A DNA stretch of 64,000 nt from Straminergon stramineum (Eukaryota > Streptophyta > Bryopsida > Hypnales > Calliergonaceae): NCBI GenBank assembly GCA_963920665.1, contig OY987267.1, positions 5,332,001 through 5,396,000 on the forward strand, in the 5' to 3' direction. A program made the position numbers and the translations under genes. The notes beneath the pieces were generated by a model that did not search any database, was not told the origin of the DNA, and worked only from the letters and a program-made list of their open reading frames with translations. Below are positions 48,025 to 60,839 of this stretch, one piece after another; within the stretch, counting starts at the first letter, position 1; every line of letters starts with the position of its first letter.

Positions 48025-50100
48025 TAGGGGTTAAATGAATAGAAATTTAGTATATTCAATCATCTTCTACCTTTTTCTACTAAATATTTATTTTTAAATA
48101 AATTTGAAGATTTTAAAATTTAAACTTCCATTTATTTTCAACTTCTTTCTTCAATATAACTTAGTTTTGCAAAATTTGTTGGACATACACATTATTTGAA
48201 ACAAGAATTGAAAGGTGAGACAACATTTAGGAAGAGTTCAAAAAAATTGATTTTTAAATTAAATATCATGATTTTCAATTAGAGATTTTTTTTACTCTAA
48301 ATTCAAAAAATATATATTATCTCTAACAAGTAAGTTTAGAGACCTTCTGGTTAGATTTATATTGATAATAAAAAAAATAAAGAAAATTTAGTATTGTTTT
48401 AAGAAGAGTAATTTAATTGAAACAATTTTTTTGGCAAGAACATCAAATTGTATGTGATAGTAAAAGAAACTACATTATTTGTATTAATACTTATTGTAAC
48501 ATGAACCTAAACTACTCATGTACAAAACCAATATTCATTAGTCTACAATAGCCACAAATATAAGATGAATTATATCCATCTTTTTCATGAATATTAATTG
48601 CAATAAAAATGTGAACAACTTCTTAAATGAAAACATGACATAAATTGTAACACAATGTTACAACACTTTATAATTACTAGTGTACATTAGTAATTTCATT
48701 GAAAGTTCGTTTAAAACCTAGAGACCAAACAACATTTTTTTAGGGGCAAGTTGGTGCAAATTGAGAAGTCCAACAATTTCTTTGAATTTTTCCAACAACA
48801 TGTGGATGCGTAGTATCTTTTTTGTGTCACTAAATTTTAAAACTTTCCAATCAAAGGATAAAAAATTATATTAAGATTTTATTGATTCTTGCTCAAGAAG
48901 GGCAATTTAGATACTCTAGTTTGCTTTGTGGTGGAAAATTTGGAAAATTGCTTTAAAAAAGGAGGTATATGGAGGGGTAGGCCTCTCTTGGGTTCTTAAA
49001 ATGGGTTGAGCCTCGCAAATGTTGCTTGACATACAACCACATGATATGAGAATGTTACAATAGCTATATAGAATCAAAAAACACATCCATGTTAGTAGTA
49101 ATTTAGACAAATTCAAATTTGACGACAAAGAGTTTTAGGAGTTTTTGACTCCATAAATCACACATGGAGATAGAAAAAATTTAAGGTGGATCCTATCATA
49201 TTTTTAATTTTAGTAAAATTTGCCTTATGGATACACTAAATAGGTTATTAAACTACATTTATATTGCTTTCTATAAATTCTAGAAATCCCATCAAAACTA
49301 ATTTGCAATAAATTGTTGTGAACACCAAATTGTGATTAGATCTAAATAGATACTAACTATGAAGAGGTTAGTCGCCAATTACTTCCTCAAAAGCCATATA
49401 TCATCAAAGCAAACCTAACGCCCACATTCTTCTCTCATTGTTACTACATAATTTAATCAATTGGCATGCTTCATAATGACCATCTAAAGACTCACATCAC
49501 CATTATTCAAAACACAACAACTAACTCTATAGTTTAAAGAAGACAAGACTCACAACAAATTGCAAAGTCATGAATCCACATATTCTTATGAAGAACATTG
49601 TGAGCCCAACTCCATTGGACCCAGTGTAGGACTTCATAGTTGGCACCTCCATCACTAGGGCTCCTATATTGCTACTTTTGTGACTATAGATGATTGCACC
49701 TTTGGGCTTCAAAAATGGATTTGGTTGTCTCAAGGTCTACTAAATGTGGGCAATACACCAATGACATTGATTGTCATACCTTGCTTGTACAAAAACTATG
49801 ACAATTGGTTGTAGAAGAAACAAGAGAAAATGGAGCCTCTAGTGTGCAAGCTCGTGAAGTTGTGGCGTTGCTAGACATGGGGCGCTTGAAGTCATTGCTA
49901 GTTCAATTAGGAATTTTGAAGTGGCCTTCACCCTCTAGTCAACCATATATCATCATCACTTCTGTAGACAAGCAATACATTCTAAACATTGAAGATGGTT
50001 TCAAGTTCATTCTTTTGGTGAAATCTCATTACCTTTAAGTCCTCACAAATTTCTAGTTTTTTTTCCCCTCTATAGTTGATTTATTATAAATTAAAAACTT
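48025..50100. other. Gene-free AT-rich interval
   Basis: Frames at 49527-49733 (minus) and 49805-50038 (plus) have slightly richer composition but no recognisable family; they could be a gene or retroelement remnant. Confidence 0.35.
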
Positions 50101-50110
50101 GACATCCCCT

Positions 50111-50389
50111 CAGGAGGGTCAACGTGTTAAAAAATTAAGGATATAGGTGTGAACAACCACTATTTTATAGGGGGGTATGAATTAAATTTTTTTTTCACAT
50201 GCTATCATTAAATAATTTTCTAATGGGACCTATTATTACATACTCTATAATACTTTAAAGATGTCTAATACCATTTTTGATACCCTATATTACTCTAAAT
50301 CCATTTATCATTTTTAGCCCCCACTTTTTTAAGATACCCTATCATTTGTTTGCATGTATGTTGCTACTCCAACTGCTCACTACCCCTAG
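50111..50389 (+). repeat. Dispersed repeat E, copy 2, with a perfect 10-bp flanking duplication
   Basis: It aligns with 33301-33582. GACATCCCCT occurs immediately before (50101-50110) and overlapping the right edge (50390-50399), which reads as a target duplication. That size would fit a Mutator-like element, but terminal inverted repeats are weak (GGGGG/CCCC only). Confidence 0.75.
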
Positions 50390-50399
50390 GACATCCCCT

Positions 50400-50798
50400 T
50401 TTTGTGGGGTAATATTTGGGACGAAAAGAAAGATAATGTAGACCTTTTAGTATGGAAATCCAATTCAAAGGTAGTAAAGAATGAAAATTACTTATACAAT
50501 AGTGGCAATAAAAACAATGAAAATGATAGTAATGATAAAAGAACCCCTACTAATCTAACTAGTATAAAGCATTGATTTTGTGGTTCAAATTGATCTCAAT
50601 CTAATTTCACACACAATCCAAGTCCCATAGAGCTTGAATGTAATTCCTTTCTTTGTTTTGACCCTTTGCTTTCTTGTGGAAAATTGAAGTGGATACTAAT
50701 TGGTATGTGATGGTGCCAAATCACACATAGGGATTTTGGGTGGTTACACTTAGTGTGTGTTGGGCTTGAAGGCATATTTGATAGCTTGAATTTACAGG

Positions 50799-50800
<2 letters not shown>
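50400..50800. other. Gene-free AT-rich interval
   Basis: The N-terminal part of the transposase found downstream would be expected here, but no homology could be recognised. Confidence 0.4.

Positions 50801-50832
<32 letters not shown>
50801..50832. repeat. (TA)16 microsatellite
   Basis: A 32-bp uninterrupted TA run, directly before the first recognisable transposase codons. Confidence 0.98.
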
Positions 50833-50833
<1 letters not shown>

Positions 50834-50834
50834 C

Positions 50835-52822
50835 ACCATTGATGAAATGATGATTAGTTAACTCCTAAGAGGGGACCAAAAGTGTCCTCACATAGTTTCA
50901 AGTCCAATTCAAAGTGTTGTAATTTTTGCATCTGATGTCCAAATTCAATAGAACTTGTTGGAAAATTTATACTCTCTCCTGAAGTTTGTGTAGTAAAATT
51001 TTCAGACCAATACAAGATGTTTTGATTTTTTGGAAGCCAATTGAAGTTCACAAATTCAATTTGAGTTCACTAAACTGCATTTGATATTTGCAACTTTGGG
51101 GGCTTGTATCTCCTTCATCCAATGTTTCTTCTCAAGAAAATTTGTAGGTTTATGTTCCCCTTGAAGTCTAGTTATTGTGGTAAATTTTTCATGTCAATTC
51201 AAATTTTTTTCAATGTTTGGGAGCAATTCAAAGTTCAAAATCTTGACATTTTTGGATTACAATGAACTTTGGAGGCTTTTTTCTTCTTCTTACATTGTAT
51301 GTTTCCAATAATTGTTTTTGGAAAAGTTGTGTAGACTAGTCTAGTTTGTGTGTCTCAAATACCAATCCAAGAGGTTATGAGTGACTTAGAAGCATTTTAG
51401 TAGGAGGTTTAACTTTAGATGAGTTTTTTGCAACTTTTTTTACTATGTTTTGACATTTCAAAGCCATTTTGTAGACAAAATGAGTCCATTGCATAAATTT
51501 TTTTTACTAATATGTTTTTATGTTGGTTTTGAATCACTTTATAGTTTCAAGTTTTTTCATTTGAGTAGGTTTAGAAATCAAATTTCACCTCCAAATTTGT
51601 TGCTAGGAAAATTTCAGCACTAAAACATTATAATCTTGCAATCTATGTGGCCAAATGACTCCAAATTTGATTCACGGCATCTAAAACTTGTACACCACAA
51701 GATTGTAAGGTTGAGATTTCTATACCTTAGTGGCATTTAGATCTATAACACTTCAAAAGCAATGATGTTGTCAAATCCAAAAAGGCCCTAGACTTTTAGG
51801 GGTTAAAAGGGGTCACATTGTCCCAATATTCAATACATGCCTAAAAAACTCAAAGTGGAGGACAAAGGTGTGGTGCCTAGTGAATTCAATGTCAATTGTT
51901 TTTTCTAATTTTGATATTTATTGTGGAGTTGATAACAATCTAAGGCCCAATGAAGTGTTGGCTGTAGTTTGTAGAGAGCCCAGGGTGGCACACAATGTGG
52001 TTTTGAAATTGGTAGAGGTTCTAGAAGGCAACAATTATGTGGTTGTCGCTAACAACTATCTTTCTAGCATTGGGTGATTCATGAGTTGGCTTTCTTGAAA
52101 ATTTCTACAACGGGCACTATGAAGTCAAATAGCATAGGTTTATCCATAGATTTGAAGACATTGAAAAATTAGAACATTTCACCTCAAGCACTTTGCAATT
52201 GAAAATGTATAAGAGTCATTGAATTAGTTTGATTTCTTGAAAGGACAAACAACCGGTTTGTCTAATTTCCACTCATGCATTGCCCATTGAATTTCAATGT
52301 GTACCAGTTCCTAAGGTCCCGTTTAGGAATGGAGCCATGATAAACTCTATCCAAACATTCCTTGTACATTTAGTGTATACACAACATACATGAGGTGTGT
52401 AGATGTGGTGGATCAATTGCGTGCATCATACTCTAGTCAAACTAGGTGACATAAGTAGTGGCACCATGTTCTTTATTTCCTCATACGCATGACAATGGTT
52501 AACATGTATATCATGTACGTGGCAATTTTGTGAGAGCATTATGGTGAACAAAATCTTGTCATTCACTTTTAATACAAGACTATTTTTTGTGAGGCTCTCC
52601 TTCAAAATTGGCATTGCTAAGGAACATATGTGGATGAGGTTGAGGACAAGAGTCCACACTTACCAACTTGGAGCCATGTATATATGGTCAGTTTATGGTG
52701 TGTGGAGACCTCGGATGTATGTACTGTTGGTTGGCACACAAAAGGTATACCTTTGACTAAAATGTGGATGTTTTGAGGAGTAATCATATGGCCTTAGGAG
52801 AATGTAGTCAACTATCAATCAT
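50835..52822 (+). pseudogene. piggyBac-type transposase relic, interrupted by a TTAA element
   Basis: Recognised by eye against the piggyBac (DDE_Tnp_1_7) pattern. IDEMMI (from about 50838) is the first-aspartate motif. After the inserted element come QYMPKKLK, then KVWCLVNS, SNFDIYCG and AHNVVLKLVEVLEG. VVVANNYLSSIG follows, where the usual second catalytic Asp (DN) is Asn (codon at 52051). Further on are TMKSNSIGL, CVDVVDQLRASYSSQTR with the third Asp (52402), HHVLYFL, MTMVNMYIMY, a degenerate FNTRL..ALLQNW region and a Cys-containing tail (CMYCW; ALGEC). Several frameshifts and stops, including one right after LSSIG, break it, and the N-terminus is missing. It is non-functional. In piggyBac the protein cuts and pastes elements at TTAA, the target used by the elements throughout this window. 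Confidence 0.85.
50858..51805 (+). mobile_element. TTAA element, subfamily C, copy 2 (948 bp), inside the transposase relic
   Basis: TTAA at 50858 and 51802 flank TTAACTCCTAAGAGGGGACC and, in reverse, TTAACCCCTAAAAGTC. The interior aligns with 3877-4863, with module landmarks at about 50994, 51181 and 51355. Transposase codons IDEMMI lie just left and the continuing region (KG..QYMPKK) just right, so the insertion split the coding sequence at a TTAA. Confidence 0.88.
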
Positions 52823-55800
52823 TGATGTTGTTCATAAGTATAGACGCTAGGATATAATTTTCTTTCTATTTTGTGTTAATTTTTTTCATTATTTGGTTTA
52901 CCACAATTTTTTCCCTTAGTCCATGTCTTAGAGAAGCATGATTGACTTCACATCTTCATAATTGATAGTTCCATTTTCATTGGGTTTATAATATAGTAAA
53001 TTATATTTTAAAACACTTACTCCACTTACTTGGAATTGTTTGTTTAATTTTGCAAGAGCTTCACGTTGCAACATTCCCTAGAGTTTGCGATGTAGAAGAA
53101 TTGCTAACATTTGGAATGTACCTAGTAAAACCAGTAGGTTGCCAATGAAATTAGGAGTTAATCATCCAATATTCCCTTGATTAGAAATCATCCAAAAATT
53201 TGGAGGTATCTAATTAGAATTAGGAAGGACCAATTAGTGAGTGCCATATTTTTTAGAAATTGGCACAACATCCTCTATGATTTTGAAATCATAAATCAAG
53301 TGTTAAAACTCTTTAATCAATACGCATATAATCTAGTATACATTAAAAGGTTAGGAAAACTAGTGCAAACAAGTGTAAGGAATTTTCAATTATAATTTAG
53401 ATATAGGTTGAAAGTCTTATAGCTAAGAGAAATGGGTTTTCTAAACAAACTCATTTACAAAAAAAGTAAAAAATGAAGGAAGTAGAGTAGGATGAAGTAT
53501 TGACCTTTAGTTAGATGAGATTTTGATGAAAACGACAATGGAGTGTGAAAATCGGAAGAAACTTGATTCTCAAATAAAACTAAGTATTAGAAACCCCAAA
53601 TTCCAAAGAAATATTTGGATGAAGTTTTGGTGATCAAATTAGTCTAAAATTTGAAACTCATCTAGTCTATGCTAAAAATGTCTAATTAAGGAAATTAATA
53701 GCTTTCTAGAATTTACACAATTTGTTCTATGCAATTGAAATTAAAGAACTAGGATGTGAGAATTTAGTTTGGATTCACAATTTTCTAGAATTACATGCTT
53801 AATGTAAGAGTCAAACCAAGAATTAAAGAATAGATAGATTCGAAATCAATTGTATACCAAAATTTTAAGACTTATGATCTAGTTTGCAATCTTGTATAGG
53901 AATCTATACACTTTCCAAAACTATAAATAACTCTTAAAATAGATAAAAATTGAAGGAATGATGATTGGATGAAGTTAAACACACAAACTTCATCTATTAC
54001 TTTGGACCCTTGTATCTTTCTCATATGTTGTATATTAACTACGCTCTCATAATTAGGCTTGTGATACCATGTAAAATGGACATAATATTGTCTACAACAT
54101 TCTAAATTCAAAAATCTCTGTATGAACCAACTAAAAATCAAGAAGCACATTTTTCCATTAAAATTAGTCAAACTACTAAAACCTAACTTTCACCATGTCA
54201 ATCCTTTCTACATAATGCTTAAAATTTTTAAGACTAAAAATCACTAAAAATATGCAAGACCATGTACTAAGCACTTAAATTCTTGAATCATGTTACAAGT
54301 TGAATTCCAATTAATCTTAGAAATTTCTTAGAGTTAGCTCTCAGTGCCTTGGAGATTTAGAAAAGATTAAAAATGACTCTAGAAAGGGGTAGGAAGTGCA
54401 AGGATTTAGGCATGACTAAAAACTCTGAGAACAAGTTTGGAGATCTAGGTGTTTTAAGAATCCTAAAAAACTTAAAAATGGAATTCCAAACTCACTTATA
54501 ACATCCAATTCGGGTCAAAACTCTAGGAATTATCATAGGATGAAATTAGGGGCCTAAGTTAAAGATGATAATTCAACGGAGAAGAAATGTAAATCTTAAG
54601 TTTTTTGGTAAAACCTAAAGATCTTGATGACTAATTTCTAAAATGATCTTAAATTTAGGATTTGGGAAAAAAAACTTCACAAGATATCAATGGATGAAGT
54701 TTTCTAACATAAAAATTCATCTAGATTTTGAAGCTCCATAATTTTTGCTAGAAAAGTCTAATTATAATTATTTTTACCATTTTGAAATGTATAAAGAAAT
54801 CTCTAGGCTTTTGGATAGTGAGATGAGACTCAAAATAATTTCATCCTTTGTGAGCTCCCAATTCATCACTTGGGACTCAAAGTTGGTTGTTTTTTTGCTT
54901 TTGCTTTTGCAATTTAAATTGAGTTTTCTATGCAAAAAGACACCAAAAGAGTGTTAAACCAAACAACATATGTTATATACCCATATGGTATTTAGTCCCA
55001 AATAGCATACAATACCTAAAACAATCCAAAATCTTGCATGTAAATAGGCTTGAAACCCATAAATTGTAGAAGTTGTAGATACTAAGTGAATATTGTCTAA
55101 ATTGCCTAAACTTACCCCGAATGTGATAAATCTTGGCTAAAAAGTTTTGAGGGAACCCTAGCGAGATCCCTAAGTTAATTCTCAAGGATAGGTTTCAATT
55201 TCTTAGTTGATTCTAAGAAAAAGTAGAATCCCCAATTGTTAGCATGTAGGTGGTAAAAACACAAGACAAACTAGAAGAAGGCATTTATGGTGGACGAGAG
55301 GAGTTTTAGGGTTGAAATCATGCTAGGAATTCAATGGTCGAATTGGTTTGCCAAGAATCCACTTTGTATGAAAGATTCCCTATTCATTGGTAATTAAAGG
55401 AGACAATAGGATTTTATTCTCCTTCTTCGAATTTGGAGAGTAAAAATATTAGCATGCACACCTTTTAGGGAATTCCTTGAGATGCTCTTTAAAAAAATTG
55501 GAATTTTCTAACTTTCACAAGATCTAGACGGTCAATTACTTAAACCTATTGTGGGAAATTTTTGGAAATTATCTAGATTGCAATAAAATCTCCAAAAAAA
55601 ATGAGTAAAAATTCTTGATGCTAATAGCAAGCTCCAACAAGTTTTAAGCCATTTTGATATCCTAAGGTACATGAATTGGCGAGATTCTCAAATTCCAGCA
55701 AAATTAAAGATTTATTGGGGAATTCACTGGTGTTTTTGAAGCATGTGAAATTGGAATGAGGCCAAAACAACGTCTATTTTACTCCCTTGTATCTTCTAAA

Positions 55801-56084
55801 GAGCCTAGACTAGTTATTCTTCAGAAAATATGTACTCCAACAGTTGGGGGTTTACCTCTAATTTGTTTTAAGTTGGTGTTAGGTTTTGATAAATTTTTCA
55901 CGATATAATAGGGCTTCAGAGGACCTTTCTCGCAAGGAGAGGACTTTCGATGTCAATGGCGCAATCTATTTGTAATTAAGAGTCTTTCTCCAAAAGTTAG
56001 AGTTTTGGACCAACGTACAAAGTAGAAAATCCAAAAGATTAGGATGAAAATTTAAAGTAATAGGATTACCTTTAGGCAATTGAG
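52823..56084. other. Decayed repetitive DNA with recurrent GATGAAGTTT/AACTTCATC motifs
   Basis: No gene is recognised. GGATGAAGTT, often followed within 20-60 bp by a reversed AACTTCATC, occurs near 53492, 53620, 53971 and 54690, with further examples to 59.8 kb. Several spacings are near 350 bp or twice that. This suggests a diverged tandem or internal repeat of a large retroelement, not proven. Confidence 0.45.
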
Positions 56085-56310
56085 AGGGAGGGGTGTCCTT
56101 GGAAATGTATTTAAAGGTGCCCTTCTCCCTTTCAAACCATCCCCTTGTACACCCTTGTTTATGTTTTGTCTCCATTGAATCTACCATAGTGGATTTGGGG
56201 CCATTTGAGCTAAACTTGCCAAACGGTTATTTAGGGAGCTACTTTTGCTCCATTGTTCTTGTTTTTGAGCAATCAAGAAGGACATTGTTGTTCCACAATC
56301 AAGAAGCGAC
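56085..56310 (+). mobile_element. LTR-promoter-like fragment, forward
   Basis: GGAGGGGTGTCCTTGGAAATG, then GTATTTAAAGG, then CCCTTCTCCC align with the reverse complement of 61360-61565, and the match continues downstream (CCAACTTTGCCAA-like, TTGTTTTTGAGCAA, GAAGGACATTG). A TATA-like motif followed by a pyrimidine-rich stretch is typical of an LTR promoter. No LTR ends, primer-binding site or polyprotein were found. Confidence 0.45.
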
Positions 56311-57789
56311 AAGATGTCAAACAAGCAGGGCTTCAAAGGTGTCTTTGACTACCTCATAGATGCGTTTCATTCCGAGGTGAGTGCTTAATTCCTCTATCTA
56401 TCCTTTAAATCTTTTGATGAAGAACTTTAAAACATAGCCAAAGCACAAGTTAGATTTTGAATAATAGAAATATGTTTTATTTCAATTTTAGCTTTAGAAA
56501 CTTGTAGAAGAGGTTCAAATCTTTCCAAAAATGTAAGATACATAGAAAATAAATCTAAAATGAGTAAGATATGAGTGAATGAAGTTTAGAAGCAAAAATA
56601 AATGAAACTTAGTAAAATTCATCTCAAAGGAATGAGTATAGAAACCTAATGAGTAGTAAAACTCTGGAGTCTAGAATCTAATTAGAAGCTAGTTTCAAGT
56701 TTTAGGTCAGATGTATTTAGCGGATGAAGTTTGAATTAACAATTAGCGGTTAAACTTCATCCACTCATAACTTTCAATAGGAAAGTTCAATCTTCAAGTG
56801 CCTTATCATTATAAATAGGTAATTTGAAGACCTGTAAGAAACAAATTCTAGAAATCTAAAAGTAAACAATGTCTTTAAAAAAAGACAAATGTCAACTTAG
56901 TATCTTTTGAAGACAAACAAATAGTACTTTAAATTTGGAATCTTCTAGAAGAAAGTTAGAGGAGTCCATATCTAATTTATAAGTAGGAAACCAAGATAAA
57001 CTTCATAAGAAATTGAAGGATAGAGTTTAGAATGGAAGTTGGATGAACTTAGGGTTTTTTTGTCCATACAAGGTCAAATTGTTAACTAAGACAATACTAG
57101 TTTGCCTTGTGCCATTGCCATAATCAAAATAAAAGTAAAATTATTTCCTAATTTTTTTATTCATAAAAACTTCAAAATTCCATAACTTTCACACCATAGG
57201 TCCAACTGTTGTAATACAAAGCCCAAGCATCCCTCCTCACCAAGGTCTCTTTGACGATACTAAGAATGTAGCTAGGGGATGCATAGTTCGGGAGATCTCA
57301 ATGTAACAAAAAAAACAAATAGCCTAGCTTAAGGTATGGATATTATACCTTAAGATCATATCCAAAATCCAGAAAAAATTGAATTAAGAAATTCGTAGAA
57401 AGGGAGGATGAAGTTTGAATTGCCCTTCCAAAGGTAGAACTTCATCGAGTCATGACTTTTTCTAGGGATCTTGGATTGGAACAAATTTTATATTTTTAAA
57501 AATGGCATGATTTGATCTATAATTTAGAATTGAACTTTTGTGACTATAAACTCTTGCTTCAAAAACCACAGTAGCCTTGTTTAGTTTGGCCATTTGACCA
57601 AAGTTGGTTTCATTGGAGTTATTAGTTGGTTTATTTTGTAGTTCATACCAATTAGGCACATAGAAAGATCCATTGCTTAAAAGGCACTATGGACCATGCC
57701 TAGGTACCTACATAGGAGATTTTGCAACTGAAAATTAAGAACCTAGTTGGGCTCACTTCACGTCAAGGGTGGGTATTAAAGTGCTCACA
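56311..57789. other. Decayed repetitive DNA
   Basis: It contains GGATGAAGTTTGAATT...AAACTTCATCC (56722-56761) and GGATGAAGTTTGAATT...GAACTTCATC (57408-57446), the clearest examples of the hairpin motif. No gene recognised. Confidence 0.4.
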
Positions 57790-58630
57790 CCCTGAAAAGA
57801 CCAAGGCCTTCTTTTTGTCAAAAAAACTTCAAAACTGTTATTTCTATTCCAAGGTGCAAAACTTTAAAATTTTGATTTATTTGCATATCTCACTAAAGGA
57901 TCTTGAAATTTATTAGTATGAAATTTTGTGGAAGAAATTTCAAAAACTTTCACCCTTCAAAAATCACAAGATATTTGTGATTATGATGAAGAAAACATTT
58001 TTTCTTTAACCTTGTCTAATCAAATTTTAAGACTTTGGATCCTCATAACTTAAAAATTTTGCAAATAAGATTTTGAATTTTATATTTAAAATTTTGAAGA
58101 ATTGAATTGAGAATCTTTTGAAAAAAATTCACTAGAACAAAAAATAATTTTCATTCTTAAAAAAATTAATAGATAGAAACAAGTATGCTATAAAAGGAAA
58201 AACAAAATTGTTGATAGTTCTAAGAGAGAATTGAAACACACTAATTACAATTGCAAGATTGTTCTAGCAAAAAAACTATATCATGTGTTATTTTTTATTC
58301 TATATAATTGTGAAAATTGAATTCATTAATGGATTATAGAAAGAAAATTCAAGATAATGTTTTGATCACCCAAAAAACAAGATTCTCCATCACTTTCTCA
58401 TCATTAGTCCAAATAAAATTAATCAAATCTTTTCATGTACACAAAAACATTTTCAATGACAAACAAACAAAAATTTTAAATTATTTTTATTTTTTGCAAA
58501 CAAAATTATACTGCATGGTGACCTCCATTTTTCCCCTGAGCACCAATTGAAATAAAAATTATTCTTCCAAAAAGCTATTGAGTTTTCTACCTTCAAAAAT
58601 AGTTTCAAAAAGATACGTAAAAAATTGACA
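57790..58630 (-). mobile_element. TTAA element, subfamily A, partial copy
   Basis: It begins AAAAGACCAAGGCCTTCTTTT, matching the reversed right end of subfamily A, and aligns through to GAGCACCAATTGAAAT / GCTATTGAGTTTTCTACC, where the left-end third is missing. Heavily diverged. Confidence 0.65.
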
Positions 58631-60839
58631 AGAAGGTCCAATTGTGAAGATTTTTACCAATTTGAAATGTGCAAAAGAATCTCTAGGATTTCATTTAGTT
58701 AAAATTATACTCAAAATATCTGAAACATCAAGGTCTAGAGTCTCTCACTAAGAATATTTCGAGTTTGATAAAAAGGTACTTACAATGGTACTTAAAACCT
58801 AAGAAAATAAATTATCATATAATAAAAAAAATGCATTTGACCAATTCTTGGAAGGACAATTGGACTATCAAATCAATACCCAAACAAGTTATAATCATCT
58901 AAAAACATATTTCACTTAAAAAAGCCAAGTTGTATCCACTTTATCCTAAGGGTGGTGTGAGGGTTTTATCTCCTTGTAATAAAACATGTACAACCTAGGT
59001 TCTTTAGCTTTTTAGTGTTGATTTTCCTAGGGCTGGTGCCTCGACATCATCCATTGTTTCTTTTAAGCAATTGACAAGTAGTTGATTATTCATTTCTCTA
59101 AGTAGTTCAAATTGCAAAAGAAATAGGTCCAAAATATTGATAATTTTGGCCCTTACTCAATCATTACTCCAGCCCATCAATGTAAGGTTGCCAAAAATCA
59201 AAGTTTAACTAGTCTAACAGAATTTCATCCATCAATTTCTATAGAATTTTTTATCCAAATTCACTTCTAATTTTTGTTCTTAGCTTATATTTAGTTATAA
59301 AATCTATGGTTTAGATTTTGCATGACTGGGAACAATAATTATTACTTTCATCCAAATTTAAGTTCAAACTTCATCCTACTCTATCTTCTTTGATTTAATT
59401 CCATTTTCTAATTGTAGACTAGTTTTGGAATCTTGTAAGTATTTCCTAAGTAATTCCAAGTTTTCTGAAGATTCTAATGGCCCATCCACTTAATAAACAT
59501 TTCTTTGGACAATTAATCTCAAATTAATATTTTTAGATATTTTAGATTTTCAGCTTGAAAAGCATGAAATCAATTATCCAAAATGTTAAGACACTCAAAT
59601 TTTGGACTTTTTCTACCCAAAATTATAGATAAATGAAGTTTAGCCACTAAATGGCATTCATCCAATAATTTCCATTGATCTATGATATTAAATTGAATTT
59701 TCTTTTTGGATTTGAGCTTTAGATTTTATTTCTATTCTAAAATTCTTCTTTTCCTTAATTTGGATGAATTTTTTTCCTTTTCATCCAAAACTTGCTTCAA
59801 ACTTCATCATGTCATATCTTCTCAATTTTTTTCCATTTTTCTAGTGTAAAATGATTCTGGAAACCTCTATAGAATATCTATACTAATTTGAATCTAAACT
59901 TATGGTTTGAATATCTCTTAAGTTCTAAATTGATCAAGTACATCCTACTTTGCATTTGGATTTATTTTTTTAAATAAAAAAAATAAAGGATATTGGTTTG
60001 TTTAGAAACAAACCTCAAAGTTGACTTCCAACATGGCTTTGTCATCCATAATTTAAATCTAAATGTCCTCAGGTTGTCCTTCACGCTCCATTTTGTTGAT
60101 ATTTAGTTAAAATTTGTTTCATTTTCTTGCTCACGGTTTAATATAAAAATTCACAATGGGAAATGCAAATCCAATTCACCACCTAAGCCATCTCCTTCTC
60201 TTCTGTATTTTTTTTTATTTTTTATTTTTATTTTTGTAGCATTTTCCCTAATGTCAAAGTATTGACTAAAATACCACTAATTTTCTTCTATTTCACTAAA
60301 TACCATTGTCCTAATTGTCAACTACTTCAATATATTCTAATAGTTTCTTCTAAGTCAACACCTCTTTTCTTTTGTTTCTTTTGTTTTTAAATGCTAAAAT
60401 ATCAATGCAAAAGATACAAAGTCTCCCTCCCTTCTAATCCCTTTTCTAGAGTTTGCTACATCAATTAGGGAGGCTATTTCTTGAGTCTATACTTCCTTCA
60501 CTCTCTCTCCCTTCCCCCTTTCCTTATCTTCTCTCCATTTTTTTGTTTCCCTTTTTCAAAGTCCCTACTCCTCTAGCTTTTGGGATAGAGTAACTCATTG
60601 TGAAGCTCTAGACACACCAAACCCTATAGAGCTCTTAATAAGGCCATGACTCCCTACATAAACCCCGACATGACCCTAATTTCATGTGGAGCTTTGGATG
60701 GCTAACTCCCTATTGAGCTTTGGATAGACCCATCTTTGGCTCACTATTGGAAGTTGGTTAGAAATTTTTTGGAGGCAATATGGTCTAGTTGATTTTTTTA
60801 GGGAGGTTTAATGGAAATTTCTCATATTGGTTATATTTC
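58631..60839. other. Gene-free AT-rich interval
   Basis: More GATGAAGTTT/AACTTCATC motifs (59360, 59634, 59795). Pyrimidine-rich stretches occur at 60420-60560. No gene recognised. Confidence 0.4.
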
